From positions 1 to 37,430 of the forward strand of contig JAUXSD010000207.1 in assembly GCA_030681525.1 (NCBI GenBank): a stretch of 37,430 nt of DNA, in the 5' to 3' direction. A program made the position numbers and the translations under genes. The notes beneath the pieces are model-generated. The model did no database searches. It saw nothing but the letters and a program-made list of their open reading frames with translations, and was not told the origin of the DNA. Positions 21,197-28,398 of this stretch are shown here, piece by piece. This DNA is from Solirubrobacteraceae bacterium (GTDB lineage: Bacteria; Actinomycetota; Thermoleophilia; Solirubrobacterales; Solirubrobacteraceae). How positions within the stretch are numbered: the first letter of the stretch is position 1; each line of letters begins with the position of its first letter.

Positions 21197-22852
21197 GTGC
21201 CGACCCGCCGCCGAGCAGGCGCAATCCGCGGGATCGCGCTGGGCGCCGTCGCGGCGCTCGCGATCCTCGTCCCCGCCACGGTTGCGCTGGCGGGCCCCTC
21301 GCCGCAGCGAACGGTACGCGTGCGCCTCGCCGCGTCGGGCAACCCCAACGGCCCGAGCACCGAGCCCGCGCTGTCGGCCGACGCGCGCCGGATGGCCTTC
21401 ACCTCGGCGGCCACGAACCTGACCGTGCAGCCGGATGCCAACGGCAAGGTGCGCGACGTCTTCGTCTACGACCAGGGGACGGGCGCGGTCGAGCCGGCGT
21501 CTATCGGCCTGGGCGGCGCGCCGGCCGATGCCTCCTCCGGGCGGCCGGTCCTGGACGCCGACGGCAGCCACCTCGCGTTCGTGTCCCGCGCCTCGAACCT
21601 CGTCGCCGGTGACACCAACCGCTTCGCCGACGTCTTCGTGCGCCTGCCCGACGCCACCATCGTCCGGGCCAGCCTCTCGGGCGACGGCCAGGAGGGCAAC
21701 CAGGCGTCGGGCGAGCCGGACCTCTCCGAGGACGGGCGCCTGCTCGTGTTCACCTCACGCGCCGACAACCTCGTCGAAGGTGACACGAACGGTGGTGACG
21801 ACGTCTTCGTGCGTGACATGGTGACCGGCTTGATCGCACTCGTCAGCGCCGACCGCGACGGCGTCGCCGCCGAGGGCGACTCGTCGGCCCCGGCGATCAG
21901 CCCCGACGGGCGCTACGTGACCTTCTCCTCGGACGCCCGCAACCTCGCCGCGGGCGACGACAACGGCCGCCAGGACGTGTTCATGCGCGACCTCGCCACC
22001 GGCCGGACCAAGCTCATCAGCGTCGCGCGCGGCGGCAGGAGCGCGCAGAACCTGTCGCTCACCACCGGCCGCGCGCAGGTCTCCGACGTCAGCCGCGGCG
22101 GGCGCTTCGTCGTGTTCGAGTCGGCGGCGACGAACCTCGCCGGGCGCGATCGCAACCGGCGGCCGGACATCTTCGTGCGCGACAACCTGCGCGGCTCGAC
22201 GCGCCGCGTCAGCGTGAGCACGACCAACGAGGAGGGTGACAGCGGGTCGTTTCTGCCGGCGATCACCCCGGACGGGCGCTACGTCGCGTTCGGGTCGCGG
22301 GCCGACGATCTCGTGGCCGAGGACGCGCAGGGTCCCGACGTGTTCGTCCGCGACCTCAAGCGCGATACGACCGTGCTCGTCGACGTCACCGCGCGCGGGC
22401 GCCTGCGCGGGCGCGAGCACGCCCTGCCGCCGCCGGGCCGGCCGTCGCTGAGCGCCGACGGCGCGACCGCGGCGTTCGCGTCGTCGGCGTCGAATCTTGC
22501 GGGCGGGGACACCAACCGGCTTGCGGACGTCTTCCTGCGACGCCTGATGCCGGCCGCGAGCGCCACGGCCGTGCGCCGTGTCGGCCTGGTCGACGGGCGG
22601 CTGTTGATCGTCTTTCGCTCCAACGACCGCGCGCCGTCGCCGCTGCAATGCCGGCTCGACGGCGGCCCGCCGACGCTCTGCCCGCTCAACGGGCTGCTGC
22701 TGCCGAAGCTCGGCCGCGGCCGGCACGTGCTGCGCGCGCTGGCCGGCGCGCCGGGCGCGCACTACGCGCGCCGGTCGATCGTCATCCGCATGACCGTCGG
22801 CGCCACGGGGCGGCCGCGCGTGCGGGTGCGAAACCCGGGCGACGGCCTGTGA
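21197..22852 (+). CDS. Secreted TolB-like beta-propeller protein
   Basis: A 551-residue exported protein. The GTG start at 21197 gives a textbook signal peptide (PTRRRAGAIRG, then ALGAVAALAILVPATVALA). Seven repeats of the type LSxDGRxxxFxSxAxNLxxGDxNxxxDVFVRD occupy residues ~40-450, one blade each of a TolB/WD40-like propeller; the GDTNGGDD loops resemble calcium-binding turns. The last ~90 residues form a separate domain with LQCRLDGGPPTLCPL that may carry a disulfide. There is no lipobox or membrane anchor. It probably acts as an extracellular binding protein. Starting at 21107 instead would add 30 Arg-rich residues before the signal. Confidence 0.8.
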   Translation: MPTRRRAGAIRGIALGAVAALAILVPATVALAGPSPQRTVRVRLAASGNPNGPSTEPALSADARRMAFTSAATNLTVQPDANGKVRDVFVYDQGTGAVEPASIGLGGAPADASSGRPVLDADGSHLAFVSRASNLVAGDTNRFADVFVRLPDATIVRASLSGDGQEGNQASGEPDLSEDGRLLVFTSRADNLVEGDTNGGDDVFVRDMVTGLIALVSADRDGVAAEGDSSAPAISPDGRYVTFSSDARNLAAGDDNGRQDVFMRDLATGRTKLISVARGGRSAQNLSLTTGRAQVSDVSRGGRFVVFESAATNLAGRDRNRRPDIFVRDNLRGSTRRVSVSTTNEEGDSGSFLPAITPDGRYVAFGSRADDLVAEDAQGPDVFVRDLKRDTTVLVDVTARGRLRGREHALPPPGRPSLSADGATAAFASSASNLAGGDTNRLADVFLRRLMPAASATAVRRVGLVDGRLLIVFRSNDRAPSPLQCRLDGGPPTLCPLNGLLLPKLGRGRHVLRALAGAPGAHYARRSIVIRMTVGATGRPRVRVRNPGDGL

Positions 22853-22867
22853 TCTGGGCGCCACGGC

Positions 22868-22896
22868 TTTGCATATGAGGATAAAACGGGTATAAG
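22868..22896 (+). promoter_or_regulatory. Promoter of the LPxTG surface-protein gene
   Basis: TTTGCA at 22868-22873, 17-bp spacer, TATAAG at 22891-22896, in a locally AT-rich stretch. The transcript would have a leader of about 30 nt carrying the ribosome site AGGGGGAG at 22921-22928. Confidence 0.65.
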
Positions 22897-22931
22897 CCCA
22901 GCTTCCGTTCGAGATTTGACAGGGGGAGCCA

Positions 22932-24419
22932 ATGGCTCGACGAAGCCGTTCCATCGGGGCCGGGGCAGTTGCCCTCGCCACCGGCATCCTGATTGCCCTG
23001 CCGACGTTCTCCAGTGGGGCCACTGTCAAGAACGACCTGCGCTCGTTCGCGCCCGCCCAGACGCGCGTCGGCCCGGCCGATCCGGCTGAGACCAAGCCGC
23101 CGCTGCACGGGACCAACCCGCACGGCCAGGGCACGGCGGCGGTCGTCGATCTCACGCCCAACTCCGCGCGCCCGTTCACGGTGGACGAGACGGGCAGCGC
23201 TGACGACGAGGACATCGTCGTCGGCCGCTCCCGCGGCGAGCAGCGCGCGGACGGCACGTACCACGGCCATGTCACGGTCGCCGCGCTGTTCGGCAACGAG
23301 ATCATCGCCGGCGCCGACACCGAGGCCGGTGACGCCCCGGTCGACCAGGCGATCGCCGACTCGCTGCTGGACGGCCTGTGCACCGCCACGACGATCTGCA
23401 TCGACGTCGCTCGCGTCCGCTCGGCCACGACGACCACCGGCTCGTTCAACTCCTTCACGCTCGCCGGCCTCGCGCTCGGCGGTGCAAATCCGGTGCCCGG
23501 TGTTCCCGGCGCGCTGCCGGCGCTGCGGCTCGGGGCCGCCGAGTCGGTCGGCAACATCGTCAGCGACGGAACCTGCCAGACCGCGAACGGGGCCAGCCAG
23601 GTCGTCGATCTCGCCGCCGGCACGGCCATAGCCGGGGTGGCGGAGTCCGCCAGCCAGTCACGCGCGTGTCGCGGGGCCGCACCCACGCAGACGAACACGT
23701 CTCGCGTGGTCGAGCTCGGCGGCGCCGGCGTCCCGCTGCCCGCGGCCGGCTGCGCCGACGGCACCCCCGACACCGTCACCGGGCTTCCGGTGCTCCTGCC
23801 GGTGATCTGCAACGCCGACGACGCCTCGTCGACGAGCCCCGCCGGCAACCAGGCCTCCGCGCCGTACGGCGTGCGCAACGCGCTCGACGTGTACGTGCTC
23901 GCGGTACCGGGCGTCTCGTCGCTTGCGCAGGTCTCGACGGCCCAGTCGGAGTCGCGCGCTGTCGCGCCGGCGGACCCGACGACGACGACCCCCACGACCA
24001 CGACGCCCACCACCACCACGCCGACCACCACGACTACGCCGACGACCACGACGACGCCCACGACGACGGGCACCGCCACGCCGACGCCGGGCGCCACCGA
24101 CGACGGCGGCACCGGCGGTGACGACGACGCCGGTGGCGACGACTCCGGCAACGAGGGCGCCGGCGACGACGGCGCCGGTGACGGCACGCCCGAGTGCTCC
24201 GACGGCGTCGACAACGACGGCGACGGCGAGATCGACTTCGGCAACGATCCCGACTGCACCTCGGCCGAGGACGACTCCGAGGCCAGCAACGCGGTCAACC
24301 TGGGCGGCAACGAGCTGCCCTTCACGGGCACCGACGTCGTCGTGCTCGGCCTCGCCGGCTCGCTGCTGCTCGCGGCGGGCCTGACGCTGCGCGGCCCCGC
24401 GCGGCGTCGCGAGCACTAG
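22932..24419 (+). CDS. LPxTG-anchored surface protein with Thr-Pro stalk and Asp/Gly-rich loop
   Basis: A 495-residue cell-wall protein. Signal peptide ARRSRSIGAGAVALATGILIALP. Residues ~35-345 are a beta-rich extracellular domain with paired Cys. A Thr-Pro stalk (~349-378) and an Asp/Gly-rich stretch follow, ending in DGVDNDGDGEID, a calcium-loop-like element between two Cys. The sorting signal is complete: LPFTG at 462-466, a hydrophobic segment and the basic tail ARRREH. Sortase would cleave after Thr465 and attach the protein to peptidoglycan. No sortase is in the window. The start ATG 22932 has a G-rich ribosome site only 3 nt away. It ends at a strong hairpin shared with the convergent gene. 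Confidence 0.83.
   Translation: MARRSRSIGAGAVALATGILIALPTFSSGATVKNDLRSFAPAQTRVGPADPAETKPPLHGTNPHGQGTAAVVDLTPNSARPFTVDETGSADDEDIVVGRSRGEQRADGTYHGHVTVAALFGNEIIAGADTEAGDAPVDQAIADSLLDGLCTATTICIDVARVRSATTTTGSFNSFTLAGLALGGANPVPGVPGALPALRLGAAESVGNIVSDGTCQTANGASQVVDLAAGTAIAGVAESASQSRACRGAAPTQTNTSRVVELGGAGVPLPAAGCADGTPDTVTGLPVLLPVICNADDASSTSPAGNQASAPYGVRNALDVYVLAVPGVSSLAQVSTAQSESRAVAPADPTTTTPTTTTPTTTTPTTTTTPTTTTTPTTTGTATPTPGATDDGGTGGDDDAGGDDSGNEGAGDDGAGDGTPECSDGVDNDGDGEIDFGNDPDCTSAEDDSEASNAVNLGGNELPFTGTDVVVLGLAGSLLLAAGLTLRGPARRREH
23976..24090 (+). repeat. Thr-Pro coding repeat of the surface-protein stalk
   Basis: Tandem ACC/ACG triplets broken by CCC/CCG encode runs of three to five Thr separated by Pro. 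This low-complexity tract could vary in length by slippage or recombination and probably encodes an extended, possibly glycosylated stalk. Confidence 0.7.
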
Positions 24420-24435
24420 GCCACGAGCGCATCAC

Positions 24436-24474
24436 CCGCGGCTGGGGCGTCCTGGGGGGACGCCGCAGCCGCGG
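24436..24474. terminator. Long bidirectional terminator hairpin between convergent genes
   Basis: CCGCGGCTG (24436-24444) pairs with CAGCCGCGG (24466-24474); after one G-G mismatch, GGCGTCC (24446-24452) pairs with GGACGCC (24458-24464) around a 5-nt loop. Sixteen pairs with one mismatch. It lies in the 86-bp gap between the convergent surface-protein and membrane-protein genes. Confidence 0.65.
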
Positions 24475-24505
24475 CCTGCGCTGCGCGCGCCGCGCCAGCG
24501 CCCGC

Positions 24506-25105
24506 TCAGGTCGGCCGGCGGTAGCGCACCGACGCCAGCAACGTGCGCAGCTCGGCGATGCGCACGGCCGTCGGACGCAGCACGGTGAACGACTGGACGC
24601 TGTAGGTGCGCCAGCGGCTGGAGGGACCCATCGAGAGGATGCGGATCGGGCGGCGGTTGCGCGCGCGGCCGAGCAGCTCGGTCACGATCGTGGTCGCGGT
24701 CCCGACCTTCGCGCGGCTGCGGCCGATCTCGCGCGCCCGGAACAGGCGGGCCAGCTCGGTGCGGTCGGTGCGTCGCACCGTCTGGCCGGCGTCGGCGCCG
24801 CCGGCGATCGACAGCGCCACCGACACGGTCTCGTCGCGGCTGACCGCGGTCAGCACCGACCCGCGAAAGGAGGTCTTCCAGCCCTTCGGCAGGTCGAGCG
24901 TGATGCCGAGCTTCGGGTACACGCGCGCATCGGCCGCGACGCGCAGGCCCGCCACGGTCGTGGTGGCCGGGGCCGGGGCGGCCTCGTCGTCGCGGAAGAC
25001 GACCCAGCCGATCAGCATCCCGGCCAGCAGCACGCCGACGAACGCGATGACCTGCTTGGGGAGGCGCCGCTCGCTGCGCGCCCCGTCCTCGTCGACCGTG
25101 GCCAT
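24506..25105 (-). CDS. Membrane-anchored extracytoplasmic protein of unknown function
   Basis: A 199-residue protein. Residues ~1-17 are charged, then one hydrophobic segment (VIAFVGVLLAGMLIGWVVF) acts as an uncleaved anchor, followed by an Ala/Pro-rich linker. The outer domain (~60-199) has YPKLGITLDLPKGWKTS and ends in LRTLLASVRYRRPT. This outline of a beta-sandwich opening with a 'lipid or wall-facing' GWK strand recalls PsbP/LpqN-like domains, but the similarity is too weak to name it. ATG 25105 has TACCAT 8 nt upstream. It is divergent from the Kelch gene, with 62 bp between starts. Confidence 0.7.
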   Translation of the reverse strand: MATVDEDGARSERRLPKQVIAFVGVLLAGMLIGWVVFRDDEAAPAPATTTVAGLRVAADARVYPKLGITLDLPKGWKTSFRGSVLTAVSRDETVSVALSIAGGADAGQTVRRTDRTELARLFRAREIGRSRAKVGTATTIVTELLGRARNRRPIRILSMGPSSRWRTYSVQSFTVLRPTAVRIAELRTLLASVRYRRPT

Positions 25106-25113
25106 GGCGGCCG

Positions 25114-25119
25114 ATGGTA
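25114..25119 (-). promoter_or_regulatory. -10-like TACCAT before the membrane-anchored protein gene
   Basis: On the minus strand TACCAT ends 8 nt before ATG 25105. Together with TACGCT at 25155-25160 on the other strand it makes a compact divergent promoter region. Confidence 0.4.
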
Positions 25120-25154
25120 GACGCGGCACCGGCGCCGGGGGCCGCCGCCTCGCG

Positions 25155-25160
25155 TACGCT
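25155..25160 (+). promoter_or_regulatory. -10-like TACGCT before the Kelch gene
   Basis: TACGCT ends 7 nt before ATG 25168, the start required for the signal peptide. Consistent with leaderless transcription. Confidence 0.4.
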
Positions 25161-25167
25161 GCGGCGA

Positions 25168-26286
25168 ATGCCTGCGCCGCGCCGATCCCGCGCTCGCCGC
25201 CGCGCGCACGCATGCGTCGCGCTGGCGGCGGTCATGCTGCTGACGGCGGCCGGAACCGCGGCCGCCGCGAGCTGGACCTCGGCCGGCCGGCTGCATACGA
25301 GCCGTGAGTTTCACCCCGCGACCGCGCTGCCCGACGGGCGGGTGCTCGTCAGCGGCGGCTTCAGCTTCGCCGGCATCCAGGCGTCCGCCGAGCTGTTCGA
25401 CCCGGTCGCCAAGCGCTGGCAGAACACGTTCCCGATGGGCTCGGCGCGCTTCGCGCACACCTCCACGCTGCTGGCCGACGGCCGCGTGCTCGTCGCGGGC
25501 GGAGCGAACATCGACGACGGCTACGTCGCGCCGGCCGAGCTCTTCGAGCCGGGCGCCGAGGCATGGCAGCCGGCGGGACGGCTGCGCCGCGCGCGGGCCA
25601 ACCACACGGCATCGCTGCTGGCCGACGGCCGGGTCCTCGTCGCCGGCGGCCTGGCGCGCAACCACACCGAGCTGCGCAGCGCCGAGATCTACGACCCCGC
25701 GACGAACACGTGGTCTCGGGCCGCGTCCATGCGCTTCACCCGCTACCACCACACCGCGACGACGCTGGCCGACGGCCGCGTCCTGGTGACCGGCGGTGAC
25801 CGCGACGAGGACGACTTCCAGCGCACGGCGGAGATCTACGACCCGCGGCGCAACCGCTGGAGGCGGGCGCCGAGCATGCGGCGCCTGCGCGGCAACCACA
25901 GCGCCCTCCGGCTGCCCGACGGCCGCGTCCTCGTGGCGGGCGGAGGCGCGCGCACCCCGGGCTTCACGAAGGGGGCCGAGCTCTACGACCCGCGCTCGAA
26001 CCGCTGGCGCGCGGCGGCGAGCATGAAGGCCGCGCGCGGCTTCCACGCCGCCGCGCTGCTGCCCAGCGGGCAGGTGCTCGTCGCCGGCGGCTTCGCCGAC
26101 TCGGGCACCGTGCGCGGGGCCGAGATCTACAACCCGGCGACGAACCGCTGGCGCCGCACGGTGTCGCTGCGACGCGCCAGGGCCCACGCCGCGGTGGCGG
26201 TGGTCGGCGACGCGGTGCTCGTAGCGGGCGGCGGGGTCGTGTCGGGACGGATCATCCCCACCACCGAGTTGTACGACCCGGGCTGA
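25168..26286 (+). CDS. Secreted seven-bladed Kelch-repeat protein
   Basis: A 372-residue exported protein. The signal peptide is strongly basic then hydrophobic (PRRSRARRRAH, then CVALAAVMLLTAAGTAAA). Seven Kelch repeats of ~48 residues fill the mature part, each with H-T/A, LxDGRVLVxGG, then AExYDPxxxxW. They are very regular, which implies a closed beta-propeller, with the seventh blade completed by the N-terminal strand (SWTSAGRL). There is no catalytic motif of the galactose oxidase type (no Cys/Tyr pair in the right places that I can see), so a binding role outside the cell is more likely. ATG 25168 rather than 25114 gives the signal sequence its normal position. Confidence 0.83.
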   Translation: MPAPRRSRARRRAHACVALAAVMLLTAAGTAAAASWTSAGRLHTSREFHPATALPDGRVLVSGGFSFAGIQASAELFDPVAKRWQNTFPMGSARFAHTSTLLADGRVLVAGGANIDDGYVAPAELFEPGAEAWQPAGRLRRARANHTASLLADGRVLVAGGLARNHTELRSAEIYDPATNTWSRAASMRFTRYHHTATTLADGRVLVTGGDRDEDDFQRTAEIYDPRRNRWRRAPSMRRLRGNHSALRLPDGRVLVAGGGARTPGFTKGAELYDPRSNRWRAAASMKAARGFHAAALLPSGQVLVAGGFADSGTVRGAEIYNPATNRWRRTVSLRRARAHAAVAVVGDAVLVAGGGVVSGRIIPTTELYDPG

Positions 26287-26307
26287 CCGCGCGCTGACGG
26301 CGACCTC

Positions 26308-26329
26308 ACGCGGCGGGCGCGCGCCGCGT
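26308..26329 (+). terminator. Hairpin after the Kelch gene
   Basis: ACGCGGCG at 26308-26315 pairs exactly with CGCCGCGT at 26322-26329 over a 6-nt loop, followed by TGCTTGG. Located 22 bp after the stop. Confidence 0.5.
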
Positions 26330-26364
26330 TGCTTGGGCATGGCAAGCGCGCCGGCCACTCCGAC

Positions 26365-26370
26365 TAGCCT
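26365..26370 (+). promoter_or_regulatory. -10-like TAGCCT before the EamA transporter gene
   Basis: TAGCCT ends 9 nt before ATG 26380 and no ribosome site is visible. Confidence 0.4.
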
Positions 26371-26379
26371 CGAATTCCC

Positions 26380-27309
26380 ATGAACCGGCGCGCCTGGCTG
26401 CTCATGTCGCTCCTCGCTGCCCTCTGGGGAGCCTCCTACCTGTTCATCAAGGTGGCGCTCGAGGACGGCCTGGATCCGATCTTCATCGTCTTCGCGCGGC
26501 TCGCGCTCGGCGCGCTCGTGCTCGTCCCGCTCGCGCTGGCCGCACGCGGCCTGACGCAGCTGCGCGGCCTGGCCGGTCCGATCCTGTTTCTGGCGATCGT
26601 CCAGGTCACGCTGCCGTTTCTGTTCATCACGCTCGGCGAGCAGCACATCTCCTCGGCGCTGACCGGGATCCTCGTGTCCGCGGCCCCGATCTTCACCGCG
26701 CTGATCGCGGCGCGCTTCGACGACGACGAGCGTCCGCACGGCGTGGCCACGGCCGGTGTGCTGATGGGCATCGTCGGCGTGGTGCTGCTGTTCGGCGTGG
26801 ACCTCAGCGGTGACGCCCAGGCGCTCGCGGGCGGGCTCATGGTGCTGCTGGCGACGGTCGGCTACGCGGTCGGCTCGCTGTATCTCAAGCACCGGCTGCG
26901 TGGCGCGGCGCCGGTCGGCATCGCCGCGTCGACGATCCTCGTGAGCGCGCTCGTGACGCTGCCGTTCGCGCTCCTCTCGCTGCCGGCCCAGGCGCCGGAC
27001 CTGCAGACGATCGGCGCGCTCGTCGCGCTCGGCGCGGGCGGCACCGGCCTCGCGTTCGCGATCTACTTCACCCTGATCGTCGAGATCGGCCCGGGGCGCG
27101 CCTCGCTCGTCGCCTACATCGCGCCCGGGTTCGCCGTGTTCTACGGCGTGACGCTGCTCGACGAGCGGCTGACGGTCGGCGCGATCCTCGGCCTGATCCT
27201 CATCCTCGCCGGCTCGTGGGTCGCCGCGGAGGGACGCTGGCCGGGTCAGCCGCGCGCGCTGCCGGCCATGCCGCTCGAGCCGCCGCCGCCGGTGCGCGAG
27301 CCGGCGTAG
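26380..27309 (+). CDS. EamA/DMT-superfamily membrane transporter
   Basis: A 309-residue inner-membrane protein with ten hydrophobic segments in two five-helix halves, the drug/metabolite transporter fold. The first half opens with LLAALWGASYLFIKVALEDG and the second begins near residue 149 (LAGGLMVLLATVGYAVGSLY). The GTGLAFAIYFTLIVEIGPGRASLVAYIAPGF region is the typical second EamA motif. Members export amino acids, nucleosides or other small metabolites; the substrate here is unknown. The C-terminal tail is Pro-rich and cytosolic. A hairpin begins at the last base of the stop codon. No regulator is adjacent. Confidence 0.9.
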   Translation: MNRRAWLLMSLLAALWGASYLFIKVALEDGLDPIFIVFARLALGALVLVPLALAARGLTQLRGLAGPILFLAIVQVTLPFLFITLGEQHISSALTGILVSAAPIFTALIAARFDDDERPHGVATAGVLMGIVGVVLLFGVDLSGDAQALAGGLMVLLATVGYAVGSLYLKHRLRGAAPVGIAASTILVSALVTLPFALLSLPAQAPDLQTIGALVALGAGGTGLAFAIYFTLIVEIGPGRASLVAYIAPGFAVFYGVTLLDERLTVGAILGLILILAGSWVAAEGRWPGQPRALPAMPLEPPPPVREPA

Positions 27310-27329
27310 CGCCGCCCGGCGAGCGGCGC
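27309..27329 (+). terminator. Hairpin overlapping the transporter stop codon
   Basis: GCGCCGC at 27309-27315 pairs exactly with GCGGCGC at 27323-27329 around a 7-nt loop; no T-run follows. It is the only clear element in the 196-bp gap before the next gene. Confidence 0.4.
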
Positions 27330-27505
27330 GGGCGGTGGGTGTCTGCTCGCCACTTGCAGGACGCTCGCGCGTTCGCCCACGTCGCTCGTGCCGGTCGCCG
27401 AGGGCATGACGGCTACCCGAGCCTGCACCTGGGGCTGCTGCGTGCTGTCTGTGTCTCGACCGACGACGTCAGACCGCGAGCATCGCTCCGACGCAGAGTG
27501 TCCTG

Positions 27506-28150
27506 ATGGAGCGCGGACCGCTGCCGTGGGTCACGACCGGCGTTGAGCGACGCGAGCGAGAAGAACACGCCTCCGCACTCGTCGGCGCACACGTCGTGAG
27601 CGTCCGATACTTCGACATCGACTACCGGCGCCTGCAGAACGCGACCGACGGCGAGGTGCTGCGCGGCGGCCGCCTCGTCACCGCGAGCGATGAGTGGTCC
27701 AACCCTCCCTGGCTGTGGCCGGACTTCGATGCTCTGGACTACGGACTTGAGCTCGACACGTCGACCGGCAAGACGCTCAGCGTCATCTGGGAACAGGCCG
27801 GCGTGAACGACGGCATCACGATGAGACAGAAGTCACTCCGGCCTGGGCGCCTCGTCGCAGACGGAGCATTCGCCATCTGGGACGCAACCGAGCGCAGCCG
27901 ATGGACCCCGCTCATCGCTCAGAAGGTCACAGCAGTCCAACTCCTCTGGCACCGGATGGAGAGCAGCGCCGACCTCTGCTGCGACGGTGTGACCATCGAC
28001 TTCGGAAGCGACGCGCTCCACCTCACACTCGGCGACGCCGACGGCCACGGCAAATCTGTCGGCAGCAGCGACAACGTCGCGGTGCTCAGCGAGGACGCGG
28101 CCCGCCAGTATCGCGTCGGGCCCCACGGCCCACCGAACGACGTCCTCTGA
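27506..28150 (+). CDS. Conserved-looking protein of unknown function
   Basis: A 214-residue soluble protein without signal peptide or membrane segment. It opens with a charged stretch (VERREREEHASALVGAHVVSVRYFDIDY). It then alternates short beta strands (LELDTSTGKTLSVIW, AVQLLWHRM, VTIDFGSDALHLTLGD) and ends in SDNVAVLSEDAARQY. I do not recognise a named family. The pattern of short strands and conserved Trp suggests a small all-beta fold. There is no good ribosome site at ATG 27506; GTG codons further in cannot be excluded. Codon use looks slightly less GC-biased than its neighbours, with more A/T at third positions, so recent acquisition is possible. Confidence 0.6.
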   Translation: MERGPLPWVTTGVERREREEHASALVGAHVVSVRYFDIDYRRLQNATDGEVLRGGRLVTASDEWSNPPWLWPDFDALDYGLELDTSTGKTLSVIWEQAGVNDGITMRQKSLRPGRLVADGAFAIWDATERSRWTPLIAQKVTAVQLLWHRMESSADLCCDGVTIDFGSDALHLTLGDADGHGKSVGSSDNVAVLSEDAARQYRVGPHGPPNDVL

Positions 28151-28164
28151 GCTACCAGTAGCTC
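28149..28164 (+). terminator. Near-palindrome spanning the unknown gene's stop codon
   Basis: GAGCTAC pairs exactly with GTAGCTC around CA, starting inside the TGA stop. The loop of 2 nt is tight for RNA, so it may act as a DNA site instead. Confidence 0.3.
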
Positions 28165-28250
28165 CTGACACGACCATCGCTCGTCACGGTGCGGCGCCAC
28201 GTTCCGCCGATGCCGGGCGTCCTCGCGGGGCAGAATCGGATTCGGCCGTA

Positions 28251-28264
28251 TCCACTCAAGTGGA
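28251..28264. promoter_or_regulatory. Inverted repeat upstream of the subtilase-like gene
   Basis: TCCACT and AGTGGA flank CA, a 14-bp near-palindrome about 135 bp before the start codon and 11 bp before a CRP-like site. Form of a dimeric regulator site; no regulator is named. Confidence 0.3.
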
Positions 28265-28275
28265 CAGCAGGCTTG

Positions 28276-28291
28276 TGTGCGGAATGTCACA
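28276..28291. promoter_or_regulatory. CRP/FNR-type binding-site candidate
   Basis: TGTGCGGAATGTCACA matches the 16-bp consensus TGTGA-N6-TCACA except for one base (C for A at position 5). It lies about 108 bp before ATG 28399, in the leader of the subtilase-like gene. Actinobacterial Crp proteins bind such sites. Confidence 0.4.
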
Positions 28292-28398
28292 CACGCGGCG
28301 CGCGCCGTCGTGAGACGGTCGCGGTGAGTCGTCAACCGCAGCGGAAGCGACGGCCGGGCACCGGCCGCGGCACCCGCTCGCAGCACCAGGGGGCAGTC

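Noticed and set aside
21755..24331. 858-codon minus-strand open frame across the propeller and LPxTG genes
   Set aside because: Spans two well-supported plus-strand genes and their promoter, and its Val/Gly runs are the reverse of the Thr-Pro repeat.
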